Assembly: GCA_900470445.1 (NCBI GenBank)
Contig: UCAU01000003.1
Span: forward strand, 127,059 to 191,058
Direction of reading: 5' to 3'
Source of the DNA: Hyphomicrobiales bacterium
Lineage (GTDB): Bacteria > Pseudomonadota > Alphaproteobacteria > Rhizobiales > Devosiaceae
DNA: 64,000 bases
Positions 24,092-34,459 of this stretch are shown one piece after another (positions within the stretch are counted from its first letter, which is position 1; the number at the start of each line of letters is the position of its first letter). The position numbers were made by a program, and so were the translations under genes. The notes beneath the pieces are model-generated. The model was not told the DNA's origin and searched no databases. It was given only the letters and a program-made list of their open reading frames with translations.

Positions 24092-25176
24092 GAGACGACC
24101 GTGATCTTTTCGGCGGCGCGGGTAATTCCGGTATAGAGCCAGCGCGCCCGCTCTTCGCGGAACACGAAGCTCTCATCGAACAGATAGACATTGTCCCATT
24201 GGCTGCCCTGCGCCTTGTGCACGGTGAGGCAATAGCCAAAGGTGAACTCGTCATATTGCCGCCGCTCGGGCCAGCTCATGGCGTCTTCCTCGCCGGAGAA
24301 AAACGCCTTATGCGTCAAAACCTTGGCTTCGCCCTTGCCTTCATCGGCCCCCAGCAGCAGCGAATATTTGCCATTGGCCTTGCGGCTGACATCGGTGACG
24401 ATCCAGATCTGCCCATTGAGCAGGCGCTTGCGCGCGTTGTTGCGCAGGCACACCATGCGGTCGCCCACCACCGGCTCGTGAAACGGCAGGCCGCGCAACT
24501 CGCGTAAGCGATCGTTATATTGCAGGCGCGTCTTGTTGCGGCCCACCAGCACCTGGTCGGCCTCCAGCACCGCATCGCGATCGACATCCTCGCGGGCGAC
24601 CACCAGAGATTCCCCATAGCGCCCGCGCTCGATATAGCCGCCCTCGCGCACCTGCATGGAGAGCGCGATGATCGGATTATCCGCTGCCTGGCGATGGATT
24701 TCGGTCAGCATGATATCGGGCTCGTCGGCGGTAAAAAAACCCGCGCCCTGCACCGGCGGCAATTGGAACGGATCGCCCAGCACCAGCACCTTGGTGCCAA
24801 ACGAGAGCAGGTCGCGCCCCAATTGCTCATCCACCATGGAGACTTCGTCGATGACGATGAGATCGGCATCGGCCGCCGGAGATTCGTCGTCCAGCACGAA
24901 ACGCGGCTCGCCCTCCTTCTCGCTGACCAGCGTATAGATCAGGCTATGGATGGTCTGGGCGCCCTTGCAGCCGCGCTTGCGCATGACCAGAGCGGCCTTG
25001 CCGGTAAAGGCGGCGTATTTGACTGTTTTGACGTCCTGCGCCAGATGCACGGCCAGCGTCGATTTGCCCGTGCCGGCCCAGCCGAACAGGCGGAACACCT
25101 GCGGGCCGTCGCGGTCCTTGAGCCAATTGGACACCGCGACCAGCGCCGCATCCTGCTGGGGCGACCAGACCGGCAT
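24088..25176 (-). CDS. Compact RecD-like SF1 DNA helicase
   Basis: A 362-residue ATPase, much shorter than RecD2 (about 700-800), with only the helicase core. Motif I is GWAGTGKSTLAVHL, motif II LIVIDEVSMVDE, motif III VLVLGDPFQLPPV, and the C-terminal VHKAQGSQWDNVYLFDE plus TGITRA are motifs V/VI of the RecD/UvrD type. It probably unwinds or translocates on DNA 5' to 3'. Its ATG overlaps the FAH-family stop by one base (TGATG), and it is coupled to the transglutaminase gene downstream. Confidence 0.9.
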   Translation of the reverse strand: MPVWSPQQDAALVAVSNWLKDRDGPQVFRLFGWAGTGKSTLAVHLAQDVKTVKYAAFTGKAALVMRKRGCKGAQTIHSLIYTLVSEKEGEPRFVLDDESPAADADLIVIDEVSMVDEQLGRDLLSFGTKVLVLGDPFQLPPVQGAGFFTADEPDIMLTEIHRQAADNPIIALSMQVREGGYIERGRYGESLVVAREDVDRDAVLEADQVLVGRNKTRLQYNDRLRELRGLPFHEPVVGDRMVCLRNNARKRLLNGQIWIVTDVSRKANGKYSLLLGADEGKGEAKVLTHKAFFSGEEDAMSWPERRQYDEFTFGYCLTVHKAQGSQWDNVYLFDESFVFREERARWLYTGITRAAEKITVVS

Positions 25177-25859
25177 CAGACGATGCTGGTCCGTACATGG
25201 CCCACGCCCTCGATGGCGCCTTCCAGCACATCGCCCTTGACCACCGCGCCAACGCCCGACGGCGTGCCGGTCATGATCAGGTCGCCGGGCTTCAGCGTCA
25301 CAAAGCCGCTGAGATAGGCAATGGCTTCGCTGACATTCCAGATCTGCTCGGAGAGATCGCCCTTCTGGCGCACCGTGCCATTGACCGACAGCGTGATGGC
25401 GCCCGTGTCGGGATGCCCGATTTCGCTGGCCGGCTCGATCGTGCCGATGGGCGCGGAATGATCGAACGCCTTGGCCATTTCCCACGGCCGCCCGCTCTTT
25501 TTGGCAATAGCCTGGATATCGCGCCGCGTCATGTCGAGCCCGGCGGCATAGCCATAGACATGGGCCAGCGCCTGCTCCACCGGAATGCCCGCGCCTTCCT
25601 TGCCGATGGCGACGACCAGCTCGATCTCATGGTGAAAATCATCGGTCTGCGGCGGATAGGGGATGGCTGCCCCACCCACCACGACCGCATCGGCGGGCTT
25701 GGCGAAAAAGAACGGCGGCTCGCGCTCGTCATTGCCCATTTCGCGGATGTGCTCGACATAATTGCGGCCCACGCAATAGATGCGCCGCACGGCAAACAGC
25801 CCGCCCCGGGCAATGGGAATGGTCACAGGCGCATAAGGCTCAAACAGGAAATCAGCCAC
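25176..25859 (-). CDS. Fumarylacetoacetate hydrolase (FAH) family protein
   Basis: A 227-residue protein. YCVGRNYVEHIREMGN, the metal-site HHEIELVVAIGKEG and the C-terminal LKPGDLIMTGTPSGVGAV are diagnostic of the FAH superfamily (acylpyruvases, oxaloacetate decarboxylases, 2-oxo-acid hydrolases). I start it at GTG 25859, which has GGAAGA upstream and begins VADFLFEPY like its relatives; an in-frame ATG at 25877 lacks a ribosome site. It overlaps the aldo/keto reductase stop by eight bases. Confidence 0.88.
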   Translation of the reverse strand: MADFLFEPYAPVTIPIARGGLFAVRRIYCVGRNYVEHIREMGNDEREPPFFFAKPADAVVVGGAAIPYPPQTDDFHHEIELVVAIGKEGAGIPVEQALAHVYGYAAGLDMTRRDIQAIAKKSGRPWEMAKAFDHSAPIGTIEPASEIGHPDTGAITLSVNGTVRQKGDLSEQIWNVSEAIAYLSGFVTLKPGDLIMTGTPSGVGAVVKGDVLEGAIEGVGHVRTSIV

Positions 25860-26913
25860 GTTTGAAATCTTCCACATAGGTTGAGAGCAGGTCCTGGTCT
25901 GCCGGACCAAGCCGGTCATTGGCAGTAAACGTCTGGTGCCAATAGGGGTAGAGCAATGGCGGCCGGCTGACCGCATCGAGTTTTTGCCGTTCTTCGTCGC
26001 TCAGCTTCAAATCAGCGGCCGCCAGATTATCCTTGAACTGCGCTTCGCTGCGCCCGCCAATGATCACCGAGGTCACCCCCGGCCGCCCCAAAGCCCAGGC
26101 CAAAGCCACCTGCGCACCGGACACACCCCGTTCCTCGGCAATCGCCACGATCACATCGACAATATCATAAAGCTTGTCCCAATCAGGCACCGGCGGCTCA
26201 CGCGAGCCCCCGACATGGCGCCCGCTCTCCGGCCCGCCATCGCGGCGATATTTGCCACTCAGCAAGCCACCCGCCAGCGGCGACCAGATCAATATGCCCA
26301 GCCCTTGGTCCTGACTGATCGGCACCAGTTCATATTCGGCTTCGCGCGAATGCAGCGTGTAGTGGATTTGCTGGGAGATGAAGCGCTGGCCGTGGCTCTT
26401 ATCGGCGGCCGCCAGCGCCTTCATGATGTGCCAGCCCGAATAATTCGAGCAGCCGATATAGCGCACCTTGCCCTGTTTCACGAGCGTATCGAGCGCTTCC
26501 ATCGTCTCCTCGATTGGCGTCATCCCGTCCCATTCATGCACCTGATAGAGATCGATGACATCGGTCTTGAGCCGTTTCAGGCTCGCCTCGGCCTGCGCTA
26601 TGATATGATGCCGGCTCAGCCCCACCTCATTGGGCCCATCGCCCATGCGGAAGCGCACCTTGGTGGCAATTAGCGCTTTTTGCCGGCGGCCGTTTTCGGC
26701 CAGCGCCACCCCGATCATCTCCTCGGAGACCCCGGCATTATAGACATTGGCGGTGTCGAGCAGGTTGATGCCGTGATCAAGGCACAGATCGATCTGCCGC
26801 GTCGCCTCGGCCTGTGGCGTATGCCCCACCTTTTCCGAGCCGCCAAAGGTCATCGTGCCCATGGTGAGCGTCGAAACCCGAAGACCCGAGCGGCCGAGAT
26901 AGCGATAATCCAT
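25852..26913 (-). CDS. Aldo/keto reductase
   Basis: A 353-residue (beta/alpha)8 NADPH-dependent reductase. It has MDYRYLGRSGLRVSTLTMGTMTFGG at the start, the LLDTANVYNAGVSEEMIG Asp/Tyr region, the catalytic-Lys strand KALIATKVRFRMG, and VHEWDGMTPIEETMEALDTLV. The ATG at 26913 follows AGGAGG; the ATG at 26955 is rejected for lack of one. First gene of an overlapping four-gene leftward chain. Reduces aldehydes or ketones; the natural substrate is not evident. Confidence 0.93.
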   Translation of the reverse strand: MDYRYLGRSGLRVSTLTMGTMTFGGSEKVGHTPQAEATRQIDLCLDHGINLLDTANVYNAGVSEEMIGVALAENGRRQKALIATKVRFRMGDGPNEVGLSRHHIIAQAEASLKRLKTDVIDLYQVHEWDGMTPIEETMEALDTLVKQGKVRYIGCSNYSGWHIMKALAAADKSHGQRFISQQIHYTLHSREAEYELVPISQDQGLGILIWSPLAGGLLSGKYRRDGGPESGRHVGGSREPPVPDWDKLYDIVDVIVAIAEERGVSGAQVALAWALGRPGVTSVIIGGRSEAQFKDNLAAADLKLSDEERQKLDAVSRPPLLYPYWHQTFTANDRLGPADQDLLSTYVEDFKRG

Positions 26914-27064
26914 GATCACCCTCCTGCGGAAACGTCCGTAAGGGCTAGAGTGCAATCAGAGTCGGGTCAATGCGCCCCCGCGCCTTCGGGGCCAGCAAAA
27001 AGAACTGGAGCATGCCTCGATTTTGGGCATAGTCGCACACCGTGCTGTCGAGGAGGCCAGATCG

Positions 27065-27439
27065 ATGCTCTATGCCGTGCTGTGTTACAATGATGAAAAC
27101 GCCGTTGCCACCTGGAGCAAGGAGGAGGACGATGCCTGCATGGTCCGCCTGGCCCAGGTCGAAGACGCCATGAAAGCCCGGGGCAAGCTCGGTCCCGTCG
27201 CCCGCCTCAAACCCACCAGCGCCGCCACCACCCTGCGCAAGACCTCGGGCGAACCGTTCGTCATCGATGGTCCTTTTGCCGAAACCAAGGAACAGTTCCT
27301 CGGCTTCTTCGTTGCCGATTGCGACACGCTCGACGAGGCTATCGCCTTCGCCAAGGACCTGGCGCAGGCCAATCCCGGCATGGGCGCCTATGAAATCCGC
27401 CCACTCGCCGTCTTCAAACCCAGCCAGATCGGCGGCTGA
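27065..27439 (+). CDS. YCII-related / DGPF-domain protein
   Basis: A 124-residue protein: LYAVLCYNDENAVATWSKEEDD, then FVIDGPFAETKEQFLGFFVADCDTLDEAIAFAKDLAQANPGMGAYEIRPL, the DGPFAE motif that names the DGPF/YCII family. GAGGAGG precedes the ATG. Family members often accompany ECF sigma factors or VOC proteins; a PhnB-like gene follows here and no sigma factor. Biochemical role unknown. Confidence 0.9.
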   Translation: MLYAVLCYNDENAVATWSKEEDDACMVRLAQVEDAMKARGKLGPVARLKPTSAATTLRKTSGEPFVIDGPFAETKEQFLGFFVADCDTLDEAIAFAKDLAQANPGMGAYEIRPLAVFKPSQIGG

Positions 27440-27521
27440 TCCGATATTTCTGACCAGACCGGTCTGATTGGCCACCGCCCGCTCGTCGTGCTTGCATCAA
27501 CCCATTTGCGAGGAGCCCAAC

Positions 27522-27920
27522 ATGACCGACACACCAGCCACCAGCGGCCTGATCCCCTATATCAATGTCGATGGCGTCGCCGACGCCATCGCCTTCTACC
27601 AAAAAGCCTTCGGCGCCATCGAGCATAGCCGCAATCCGGCCAGCAGCGACGATGCCCGCATCATGCATGCCCATATCGAAATCAACGGCGCGCCGCTGTT
27701 CCTGTCCGATTTCTTCCCCGAACACGGCTTCCCCATCGTCGCGCCCCAGGGCTTCAATCTGCATCTGCAGGTCGAGGACGCCCAGCACTGGTTCGACCGT
27801 GCCGTCGCCGCCGGCGCCAATGTCATCCTGCCGCTGCAAGAGCAATTCTGGGGCGACACCTATGGCCAGCTCAAGGACCCCTATGGCGTCACCTGGGCTG
27901 TGGGCCAATCCAAGGCGTAA
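27522..27920 (+). CDS. VOC family PhnB-like protein
   Basis: A 132-residue glyoxalase/bleomycin-resistance fold protein: LIPYINVDGVADAIAFYQKAFGA opens it and GDTYGQLKDPYGVTWAVGQSKA closes it, the normal PhnB layout. AGGAGCCC precedes the ATG. It follows the DGPF gene by 82 bases in the same direction. No metal-ligand assignment is possible with confidence. Confidence 0.9.
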   Translation: MTDTPATSGLIPYINVDGVADAIAFYQKAFGAIEHSRNPASSDDARIMHAHIEINGAPLFLSDFFPEHGFPIVAPQGFNLHLQVEDAQHWFDRAVAAGANVILPLQEQFWGDTYGQLKDPYGVTWAVGQSKA

Positions 27921-27980
27921 CCGGCCCAAACCAGGAAAACACCCGGTGGACACCCACCGGGTCATTCCCTCACACACGGT

Positions 27981-28060
27981 GTCATTCCCGCGAAAGCGGG
28001 AACCTCCGTTTCACGATGCATGATTAGGAAACAGAGGTTCCCCGCTTTCGCGGGAATGAC
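27981..28060. repeat. Palindromic repeat of the GTCATTCCCGCGAAAGCGGGAA type
   Basis: The left arm 27981-28012 (GTCATTCCCGCGAAAGCGGG and continuing to GTTTC) is matched in reverse by 28028-28060 with a one-base insertion and one substitution, around a 15-base loop. Each arm also contains the smaller hairpin CCCGCGAAAGCGGG. It separates convergent genes. Confidence 0.8.
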
Positions 28061-28102
28061 ATTGTGGGTGGTTGCGCCATCGCTCTATCGCCCCTCACCC
28101 CT

Positions 28103-30376
28103 CTAAGCATTCACCCCCAGTGCCTCGGTCGCCGCAATCGCGGCCATATTGACCACGCCACGGCTGGTCACCGACGGCGCCAGAATATGCGCCGGCTGCT
28201 TGGTGCCCATCAGGATCGGCCCCACCGGCAGCGCATTGTTGAGCTCCTTGAGCAGCGTCATGGAGAGGTTTGCCGATTCAAGGTTGGGGAAGATCAACAG
28301 GTTCGCCTCCCCCTTCAGCACCGAATTGGGCACATAGCGCTCGCGCAGTTCGGCATTGATCGCCAAATCCCCCTGCATTTCGCCATCGACGACGAGATCA
28401 GGCGCGACCTCTTGCAGCCGCTCGAACACCACCCGCATCTTTTCCGAGGTCGCCCCATCGCGCGAACCGAAATTGGAATAGCTCAGCAACGCCGCTCGCG
28501 CCTCGATATTGAAGCGCTTCAAATGATCCCGCGCCTGCAGCGTGATCGCCACGATCTCCTCGGCGCTGGGATCGATATTCACATAGGTATCGGCGAGGAA
28601 AAACACCCCCCGGCTCATGATCAGCATCGAAAGCGCCGAAAGCTGCGAGCTGTATGGCGCCAGCCCGATCACCGATTGAATATCGCGCGCATGCTTGATG
28701 AACCGGCCCTGCAGGCCGCAGATCAAGGCATCCGCCTCGCCCCGCCGCACTGCCAGCGCACCGATCACCGTCGTATTGGTGCGCACAATGGTTTTTGCCG
28801 TATCGGGCGTCACGCCCTTGCGGCCGGTAATGTCGTGGAATAGCGCCACGTAATCGCGATAGCGCGGATCATCCTCAGGATTGATCACGTCGAAATCGCG
28901 CCCCGCCTTGAGCGTCAGCCCGAACCGCTCGATGCGCTGCTCAATCACCGAGGGCCGCCCGATCAGGATCGAGCGGCCAATGCCGTCTTCCAGCATCACC
29001 TGCGTCGCCCGCAACACGCGCTCATCCTCGCCATCGGCAAAGGCAATGCGCTTGCCCTCGCCCTGCGCCCGCTCAAGCATGGGCTTCATCACCATGCCGG
29101 AGCGGAACACGAAGCGATTGAGACTATCGCGATAAGCCGCAAAATCAGCAATCGGTCGCTGCGCCACCCCAGACTCCATCGCAGCCTTGGCCACCGCCGG
29201 CGCAATGCGCAGGATCAGTCGCTGATCGAATGGATTGGGAATGAGGTATTCCGGCCCAAAAATCGCCGGCACGCCATGCGCCGACGCTTCCAACCCCGGC
29301 TCATGCGCCAATTTGGCAATGGCATGCGCCGCCGCCGCCTTCATCTCCTCATTGATCACGGTCGCCCCGCAATCCAGCGCCCCCCGGAACAGGAAGGGGA
29401 AGCACAGCACGTTATTGACCTGGTTGGGATAGTCCGAGCGCCCCGTGCAGATCATCGCATCGGGCCGCGCTGCCCGCGCCAGTTCCGGCATGATTTCGGG
29501 GATGGGATTGGATAGCGCCAGGATCAGCGGATTGGCCGCCATGTCCTTCATCATCTCGGGCTTGAGCGCCCCCGCCTTGGACAGCCCGACATAAATATCG
29601 GCGCCAGCCATGACTTCGCTCAGTTCGGTCTTGTCCGTATCCTGCGCAAATGCCCCGCGCCACCGATCGACCGCATTGCCACGCTTCTTGGTGACCAGCC
29701 CCTTGGAATCCGCGATCCAGATATTTTCGCGTTTCGCCCCCACCGCCACCAGCATATTCATGCAGGCAATGGCCGCGGCCCCCGCGCCGGACGTCGCGAT
29801 CTTGACCTTGGCAATGTCCTTGCCCACCAGCCGCATCGCATTGATCACCGCCGCAGCCACAATGATCGCCGTGCCATGCTGGTCGTCATGGAACACCGGA
29901 ATATTCATGCGCTCGCGCAAAGCTTCCTCGATCTCAAAGCATTCCGGCGCCTTGATATCTTCGAGATTCACCCCGCCAAAGCTGGGCTCCAGCGGCGCCA
30001 CGATTTCGATGAACCGCTTGGGATCCTGCTCGTTGACCTCGATATCGATGGAATCGATGCCGGCGAACTTCTTGAACAGCACCGCCTTGCCTTCCATCAC
30101 CGGCTTGCTCGCCAGCGCCCCGATATTGCCCAGCCCCAGCACCGCCGTGCCATTGGAGATCACGGCAACCAGATTTCCCTTGGCCGTATACTTATAGGCC
30201 GCCTGCGGATCGGCCGCGATTTCCTCGCAGGGAATGGCGACACCAGGCGAATAGGCCAGCGACAAATCGCGCGTATTGGCCAAGGGCTTGGTCGCCACGA
30301 TTTCGAGTTTGCCCGGACGCGGAAACTCATGGAAATGCAGTGCGGCTTCGCGCAAGCTATTGGTATCGTTGGACAT
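28103..30376 (-). CDS. maeB: NADP-dependent malic enzyme with phosphotransacetylase-like domain
   Basis: A 757-residue multimodular malic enzyme that oxidatively decarboxylates malate to pyruvate. The N-terminal malic domain ([22 protein letters not shown], with the [31 protein letters not shown] segment) and the NAD-binding domain cover about residues 1-420. The C-terminal 330 residues resemble phosphate acetyltransferase ([23 protein letters not shown]), a regulatory domain in MaeB and not an active transferase. Full length. It stands alone and is divergent from dadA. Confidence 0.95.
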   Translation of the reverse strand: [757 protein letters not shown]

Positions 30377-30455
30377 CGCGATTTGTTCCTCCCCGGAGCG
30401 TCTGCCTGAACTGGCGCACGGGTATGGAACAGCTCCACCCCCGCAGCAAACCCGA

Positions 30456-30468
30456 CCTTAGACTAAGG
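30456..30468. promoter_or_regulatory. Small palindrome CCTTA-GAC-TAAGG
   Basis: A perfect 5-bp inverted repeat with a 3-base centre in the maeB-dadA divergent spacer. Could be an operator half of either promoter; too short to be sure. Confidence 0.25.
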
Positions 30469-30563
30469 AATACCCCGCCCATGACGCCCGCAAGAATTTT
30501 CATCGACTTCCCCGGCCTGCCCGCTAGTGTCGTGCGCAATCCCACCGCGAAGAAATCCCGAAT

Positions 30564-31817
30564 ATGAAAATCCTCGTCCTCGGCTCCGGCGTCATCGGCA
30601 CCACCACCGCCTATTATCTGGCCCGCGATGGTCACGAGGTTACCGTCATCGATCGCCAGCCCGGCCCGGCGCTTGAAACCAGCTTTGCCAATGCCGGGGA
30701 AATCTCGCCCGGCTATGCCTCACCCTGGGCCGGGCCGGGCATTCCGCAAAAGGCCATCAAATGGCTGATGATGACCCATCCCCCGCTGATCCTGCGCGCC
30801 TCGCTCGATCCCGCCATGATCGAATGGATGCTGCGCATTCTGGCCAATTGCACACCCAAGGCCTATGCCATCAACAAGGCGCGCATGGTGCGCATCGCCG
30901 AATATAGTCGCGACCTGATGATCGCGCTGCGGGCGGACACCGGCATCGCTTATGACGAGCGCATGCAGGGCACTTTGCAGCTGTTCCGCGAACAAAAGCA
31001 GGTCGACGCCGCCCATAAGGATATCGAGGTGCTCGAGCAATATGGCGTGCCCTACCAGGTACTCGACCGTGCTGGCTGCATCGCCGCCGAACCGGGCCTT
31101 GCCAATTCGCCCGCCCCGATAGCCGGCGGCCTGCGCCTGCCGCATGACGAAACCGGCGATTGCTTCATCTTCACCAACAAACTGGCCGACATGGCCAAGG
31201 CTTTGGGCGTCGAGTTCCGCTTCAACACGACGATCGACGCCATCGAACAGCAGGGCGACCGCATCACCGCGGTCAAGACCAGCGCCGGCACATTGACGGC
31301 CGATCATTACGTGCTGGCCATGGGCAGCTTCACCCCGCTCCTCGCCAAAACCATCGGGCTCAAACTGCCCATCTATCCGGTCAAGGGCTATTCCATCACC
31401 GCCCCGATCAGCGACGCGGACAAGGCCCCTGTCTCCACCGTGCTCGACGAAAGCTACAAGATCGCCATCACCCGCCTGGGCGATCGCATCCGCGTCGGTG
31501 GCATGGCCGAACTGTCCGGCTATAATAACCGGCTCGATCCCAAGCGCCGCGACACACTGGCCCACTGCGTCAACGACCTGTTCCCCGGCGCCGGCGACAC
31601 CGCCTCAGCCAGCTTCTGGACCGGCATGCGGCCGATGACGCCCGATGGCACTCCGGTATTGGGCCGCGCCAGACAGGCCAATCTCTTCATCAATGCCGGT
31701 CACGGCACTTTGGGCTGGACCATGGCCTGCGGCTCGGGTCGCGCCATTGCCGATCTCATCGCCGGCAAGAAGCCCGAAATCGACATGAAGGATCTCGGCC
31801 CCGAGCGCTATGCCTGA
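30564..31817 (+). CDS. dadA: D-amino acid dehydrogenase small subunit type FAD oxidoreductase
   Basis: A 417-residue DAO-family flavoprotein. The dinucleotide motif is [30 protein letters not shown] and the family signature is [32 protein letters not shown]. The C-terminal [44 protein letters not shown] is also typical. It deaminates D-amino acids (D-alanine from catabolism of L-alanine) into the respiratory chain. No alanine racemase gene is adjacent. The last ten bases overlap the convergent PAP2 gene. Confidence 0.94.
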   Translation: MKILVLGSGVIGTTTAYYLARDGHEVTVIDRQPGPALETSFANAGEISPGYASPWAGPGIPQKAIKWLMMTHPPLILRASLDPAMIEWMLRILANCTPKAYAINKARMVRIAEYSRDLMIALRADTGIAYDERMQGTLQLFREQKQVDAAHKDIEVLEQYGVPYQVLDRAGCIAAEPGLANSPAPIAGGLRLPHDETGDCFIFTNKLADMAKALGVEFRFNTTIDAIEQQGDRITAVKTSAGTLTADHYVLAMGSFTPLLAKTIGLKLPIYPVKGYSITAPISDADKAPVSTVLDESYKIAITRLGDRIRVGGMAELSGYNNRLDPKRRDTLAHCVNDLFPGAGDTASASFWTGMRPMTPDGTPVLGRARQANLFINAGHGTLGWTMACGSGRAIADLIAGKKPEIDMKDLGPERYA

Positions 31818-32545
31818 GTTTTCTCGGCCGGCGGCTCTACTGCACCGCGCCGCTGCAGCCAGAAGGCAACCAGGCTGCAGCCCAGCGCCCAGGCGGCGCC
31901 CAGGCACCAGCCCGCCAGCACGTCGCTGGGAAAATGCACCCCCATATAGAGCCGGCTGACGCCCACGATCAGCGTCAGGAAGATCGCCGCACCGATGGCA
32001 AAGATGCGCAGGGCCCGCGTCGGCGCCACCTGCGCCAGAATGGCCCCCAGCGTCAGAAACGTCACCGCCGACAACATGGCATGGCCGCTGGGAAAACTGG
32101 CGGTGAACTGGTGCGAAGAGGTCACCAGGTCCGGCCGCGGCCGGTCATAGCCCATCTTGAGCAAGGTGCTGAGCACGGTTCCGCCCAACACCGAAACCAG
32201 CACCAGCAGCGCCATGCCTCGCATCCGCGCCAGCACCAGATAGACGACGACCCCAGTTACCAACAGGCCCAAAATCGCAAAGCTTCCCAGCGCCGTCACG
32301 TCGCGCACCATTTCCTGCACCCAGGGCGGCCCGATGACCTGATTGATATTGGCCTTGTCGCGGAACAGCATCAGAATGGCGCGGTCAAACGCCTCCGTTT
32401 CCCCCTCCAGCATTTCATCGGCCAGCCGCAAAAATCCCAGGATCAGCCCGCTGACCAGCGCAATGCCGCTTAGCAGCAGCGCCTCGGCTTTGACGAAATC
32501 GCGCAGGGCCCGATAGGGGCGGGAACGGATAAAGTTTTGCAGCAT
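31808..32545 (-). CDS. PAP2 family phosphatase (inner membrane)
   Basis: A 245-residue membrane protein with about six hydrophobic segments. The three phosphatase motifs are visible: [25 protein letters not shown] and [15 protein letters not shown], including both catalytic His. Substrates are likely lipid phosphates such as undecaprenyl or phosphatidic acid. Its 3' end overlaps dadA. A diacylglycerol-kinase-like gene is divergent from it, hinting at lipid phosphate turnover. Confidence 0.92.
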   Translation of the reverse strand: MLQNFIRSRPYRALRDFVKAEALLLSGIALVSGLILGFLRLADEMLEGETEAFDRAILMLFRDKANINQVIGPPWVQEMVRDVTALGSFAILGLLVTGVVVYLVLARMRGMALLVLVSVLGGTVLSTLLKMGYDRPRPDLVTSSHQFTASFPSGHAMLSAVTFLTLGAILAQVAPTRALRIFAIGAAIFLTLIVGVSRLYMGVHFPSDVLAGWCLGAAWALGCSLVAFWLQRRGAVEPPAEKTQA

Positions 32546-32683
32546 AGAGTGAAATCGTCTCCGCTAGGGCCGGCAAGCCAACGCCGGCCAGCTTGCTACG
32601 TTCCTCAACTTTAGCGCAAGGCTGAACCAATAGGCATGCGCGCCCGTTACCTAGAGGCCAATCATCCCAGCTTTGTGAGCCGC

Positions 32684-33631
32684 ATGCCCACGCGAACCTT
32701 TCACGTCATCTTCAATGCCAATGCCGGCACGGCCCTTGCCACCGGCATCACCGAGGCCGCGCTTGCCGAGCTGTTCGCCAATAACGGGCTGACCGCAACG
32801 ATCGATGCCGATGCCGACCGCCCCATGCAGGAGCGCATCGAAGAGGCCCTGGCCGGTCCTGCCGATACGATCGTCGCGGCAGGGGGCGACGGCACCATCA
32901 CCGCGCTGTGCGGCCCCATCCTGGGCACTGGCAAGTCGCTGGCCATTCTGCCCTTGGGCACCGTCAATGCCCTCGCCAAGGACCTGCGCATTCCCCTCGA
33001 TACACCAGCCGCCGTGGCGGCGCTTGCCGAAGGCGTCGAGCAGCAGATCGATGTGGGCGAGGTCAATGGTCGCTTCTTCCTGCACAAAGTGGTCATCGGC
33101 ACCATTCCGGGCCTTGCCGCCGGCCGCGAATATATCCGCACCATGCCCGGCGTCTCCCCCAAGCTCGGCTTCATGCGCTATGTCTTCCGCCGGCTCCAGC
33201 GCACCCGCCGCATCGCCATCGCCATTGATGCCGACGACAAGGGCAAGCCCCGGGTCGAACGCGTCCAGGCCGTGGCCGTGGCCAGCAATTCCTATGATGA
33301 AGGCTTTGGCCGCATCCTTGCCCGCGAGCGGCTCGATGGCGGCACCCTCACCCTTTACGTGCTCAAGCGCCTGACCTTTGTCGATTTCTTCCGCCTGGCC
33401 AGCGGCATGCTGCTGGGCCGCTGGCACCAGGATCAGGCGCTGGACGTGCAAAGCGTGGGCGCCGTGACCATTACCAGCCACAAGGGACTGCTCAAGGTCA
33501 TGTTCGATGGCGAGGTGGAGACGCTGACCACGCCGCTGCATTTCACCATTCACCCCAAGGCCCTGACCGTGCTGGCCCCGCCACCCCTGCCCGATACCCA
33601 AGCCCCCGCAGACGAGGCCGTGCGCGCATGA
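32684..33631 (+). CDS. Diacylglycerol kinase-like lipid kinase
   Basis: A 315-residue DagK/YegS-type protein. The nucleotide loop [38 protein letters not shown] carries the GGDGT motif. The N-terminus [12 protein letters not shown] and the C-terminal beta-domain are as in lipid kinases. I start it at the ATG at 32684 because homology begins there; an in-frame ATG at 32636 is possible. It overlaps the metallophosphoesterase gene as ATGA and is divergent from a PAP2 phosphatase. Confidence 0.88.
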   Translation: MPTRTFHVIFNANAGTALATGITEAALAELFANNGLTATIDADADRPMQERIEEALAGPADTIVAAGGDGTITALCGPILGTGKSLAILPLGTVNALAKDLRIPLDTPAAVAALAEGVEQQIDVGEVNGRFFLHKVVIGTIPGLAAGREYIRTMPGVSPKLGFMRYVFRRLQRTRRIAIAIDADDKGKPRVERVQAVAVASNSYDEGFGRILARERLDGGTLTLYVLKRLTFVDFFRLASGMLLGRWHQDQALDVQSVGAVTITSHKGLLKVMFDGEVETLTTPLHFTIHPKALTVLAPPPLPDTQAPADEAVRA

Positions 33632-34455
33632 AACTCGTCCACCTGTCCGACCTGCATTTCGGCCACCACGACGCGGAAGCGGCCGCGGGCCTTGCGGCCG
33701 ACATTACCGGCCTTGCGCCCGATCTCATCGTCATCAGCGGCGATTTCACCCAGATCGGCAGCAAGGACGAATTCATCGAAGCGCGCGCCTTTCTCGATAC
33801 GCTCAAGGCGCCGATCTTTGCCGTGCCGGGCAATCACGATGTGCCCGCGGTCAATATCCTGCGCCGCTTCCTCAATCCCTATGGCTTTTACCGCCGCTAC
33901 ATCGCCCGCGACCTCGAGCCCTTCCTCGAAATGGGCGGGGTGGCCCTCTTGGGCATGCGCACCTCACGCCGGGCGCGGCTGGAATGGAATTGGGGCCATG
34001 GCAGCATTTCCCGCGGCCAGCTCGAGGATCTCGAAACCCGTTTCGCCCAAGCTTCGCCCGACGCTATCCGGGTCATCGTCGCGCACCATCCCCTGCTCTT
34101 TCCCACCGAGCCCATGCTGCAAAAGACCAAGCGGGTGAAGCGGGCCGACGAAGCGCTGGAAACCTTCGCCCGCCTGGGCGTACGCCTCGTGCTGTCGGGG
34201 CATTTTCACCTGTCCTATGTGCGCAAGCACCACGCCCAAGGCACCACCAATCAGGGCGCGCCCACGGGCCTGCGGAAATCGGCCGTGGCGCCCATCCTCG
34301 TCGCCCAGGCCTCCTCGACCATCTCGACCCGCCTGCGCGGCGAGCCGAACGCCTACAACATCATCACCATCACGCCCGAGCGCATCGCCATCACCGTGCG
34401 CGAATGGCGAGGCCAGCAATGGGTGACCCGCGAAAAGGAATCCGAGCCGGTCTGA
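33628..34455 (+). CDS. Calcineurin-like metallophosphoesterase
   Basis: A 275-residue cytosolic phosphoesterase with the ordered metal-binding motifs [36 protein letters not shown] and LSGHFHLSY. It resembles CpdA-like and UDP-diacylglucosamine-hydrolase-like families, but the exact substrate cannot be told. The start overlaps the upstream lipid kinase stop (ATGA), so the two proteins are probably made together. Confidence 0.9.
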   Translation: MKLVHLSDLHFGHHDAEAAAGLAADITGLAPDLIVISGDFTQIGSKDEFIEARAFLDTLKAPIFAVPGNHDVPAVNILRRFLNPYGFYRRYIARDLEPFLEMGGVALLGMRTSRRARLEWNWGHGSISRGQLEDLETRFAQASPDAIRVIVAHHPLLFPTEPMLQKTKRVKRADEALETFARLGVRLVLSGHFHLSYVRKHHAQGTTNQGAPTGLRKSAVAPILVAQASSTISTRLRGEPNAYNIITITPERIAITVREWRGQQWVTREKESEPV

Positions 34456-34459
34456 GCCC

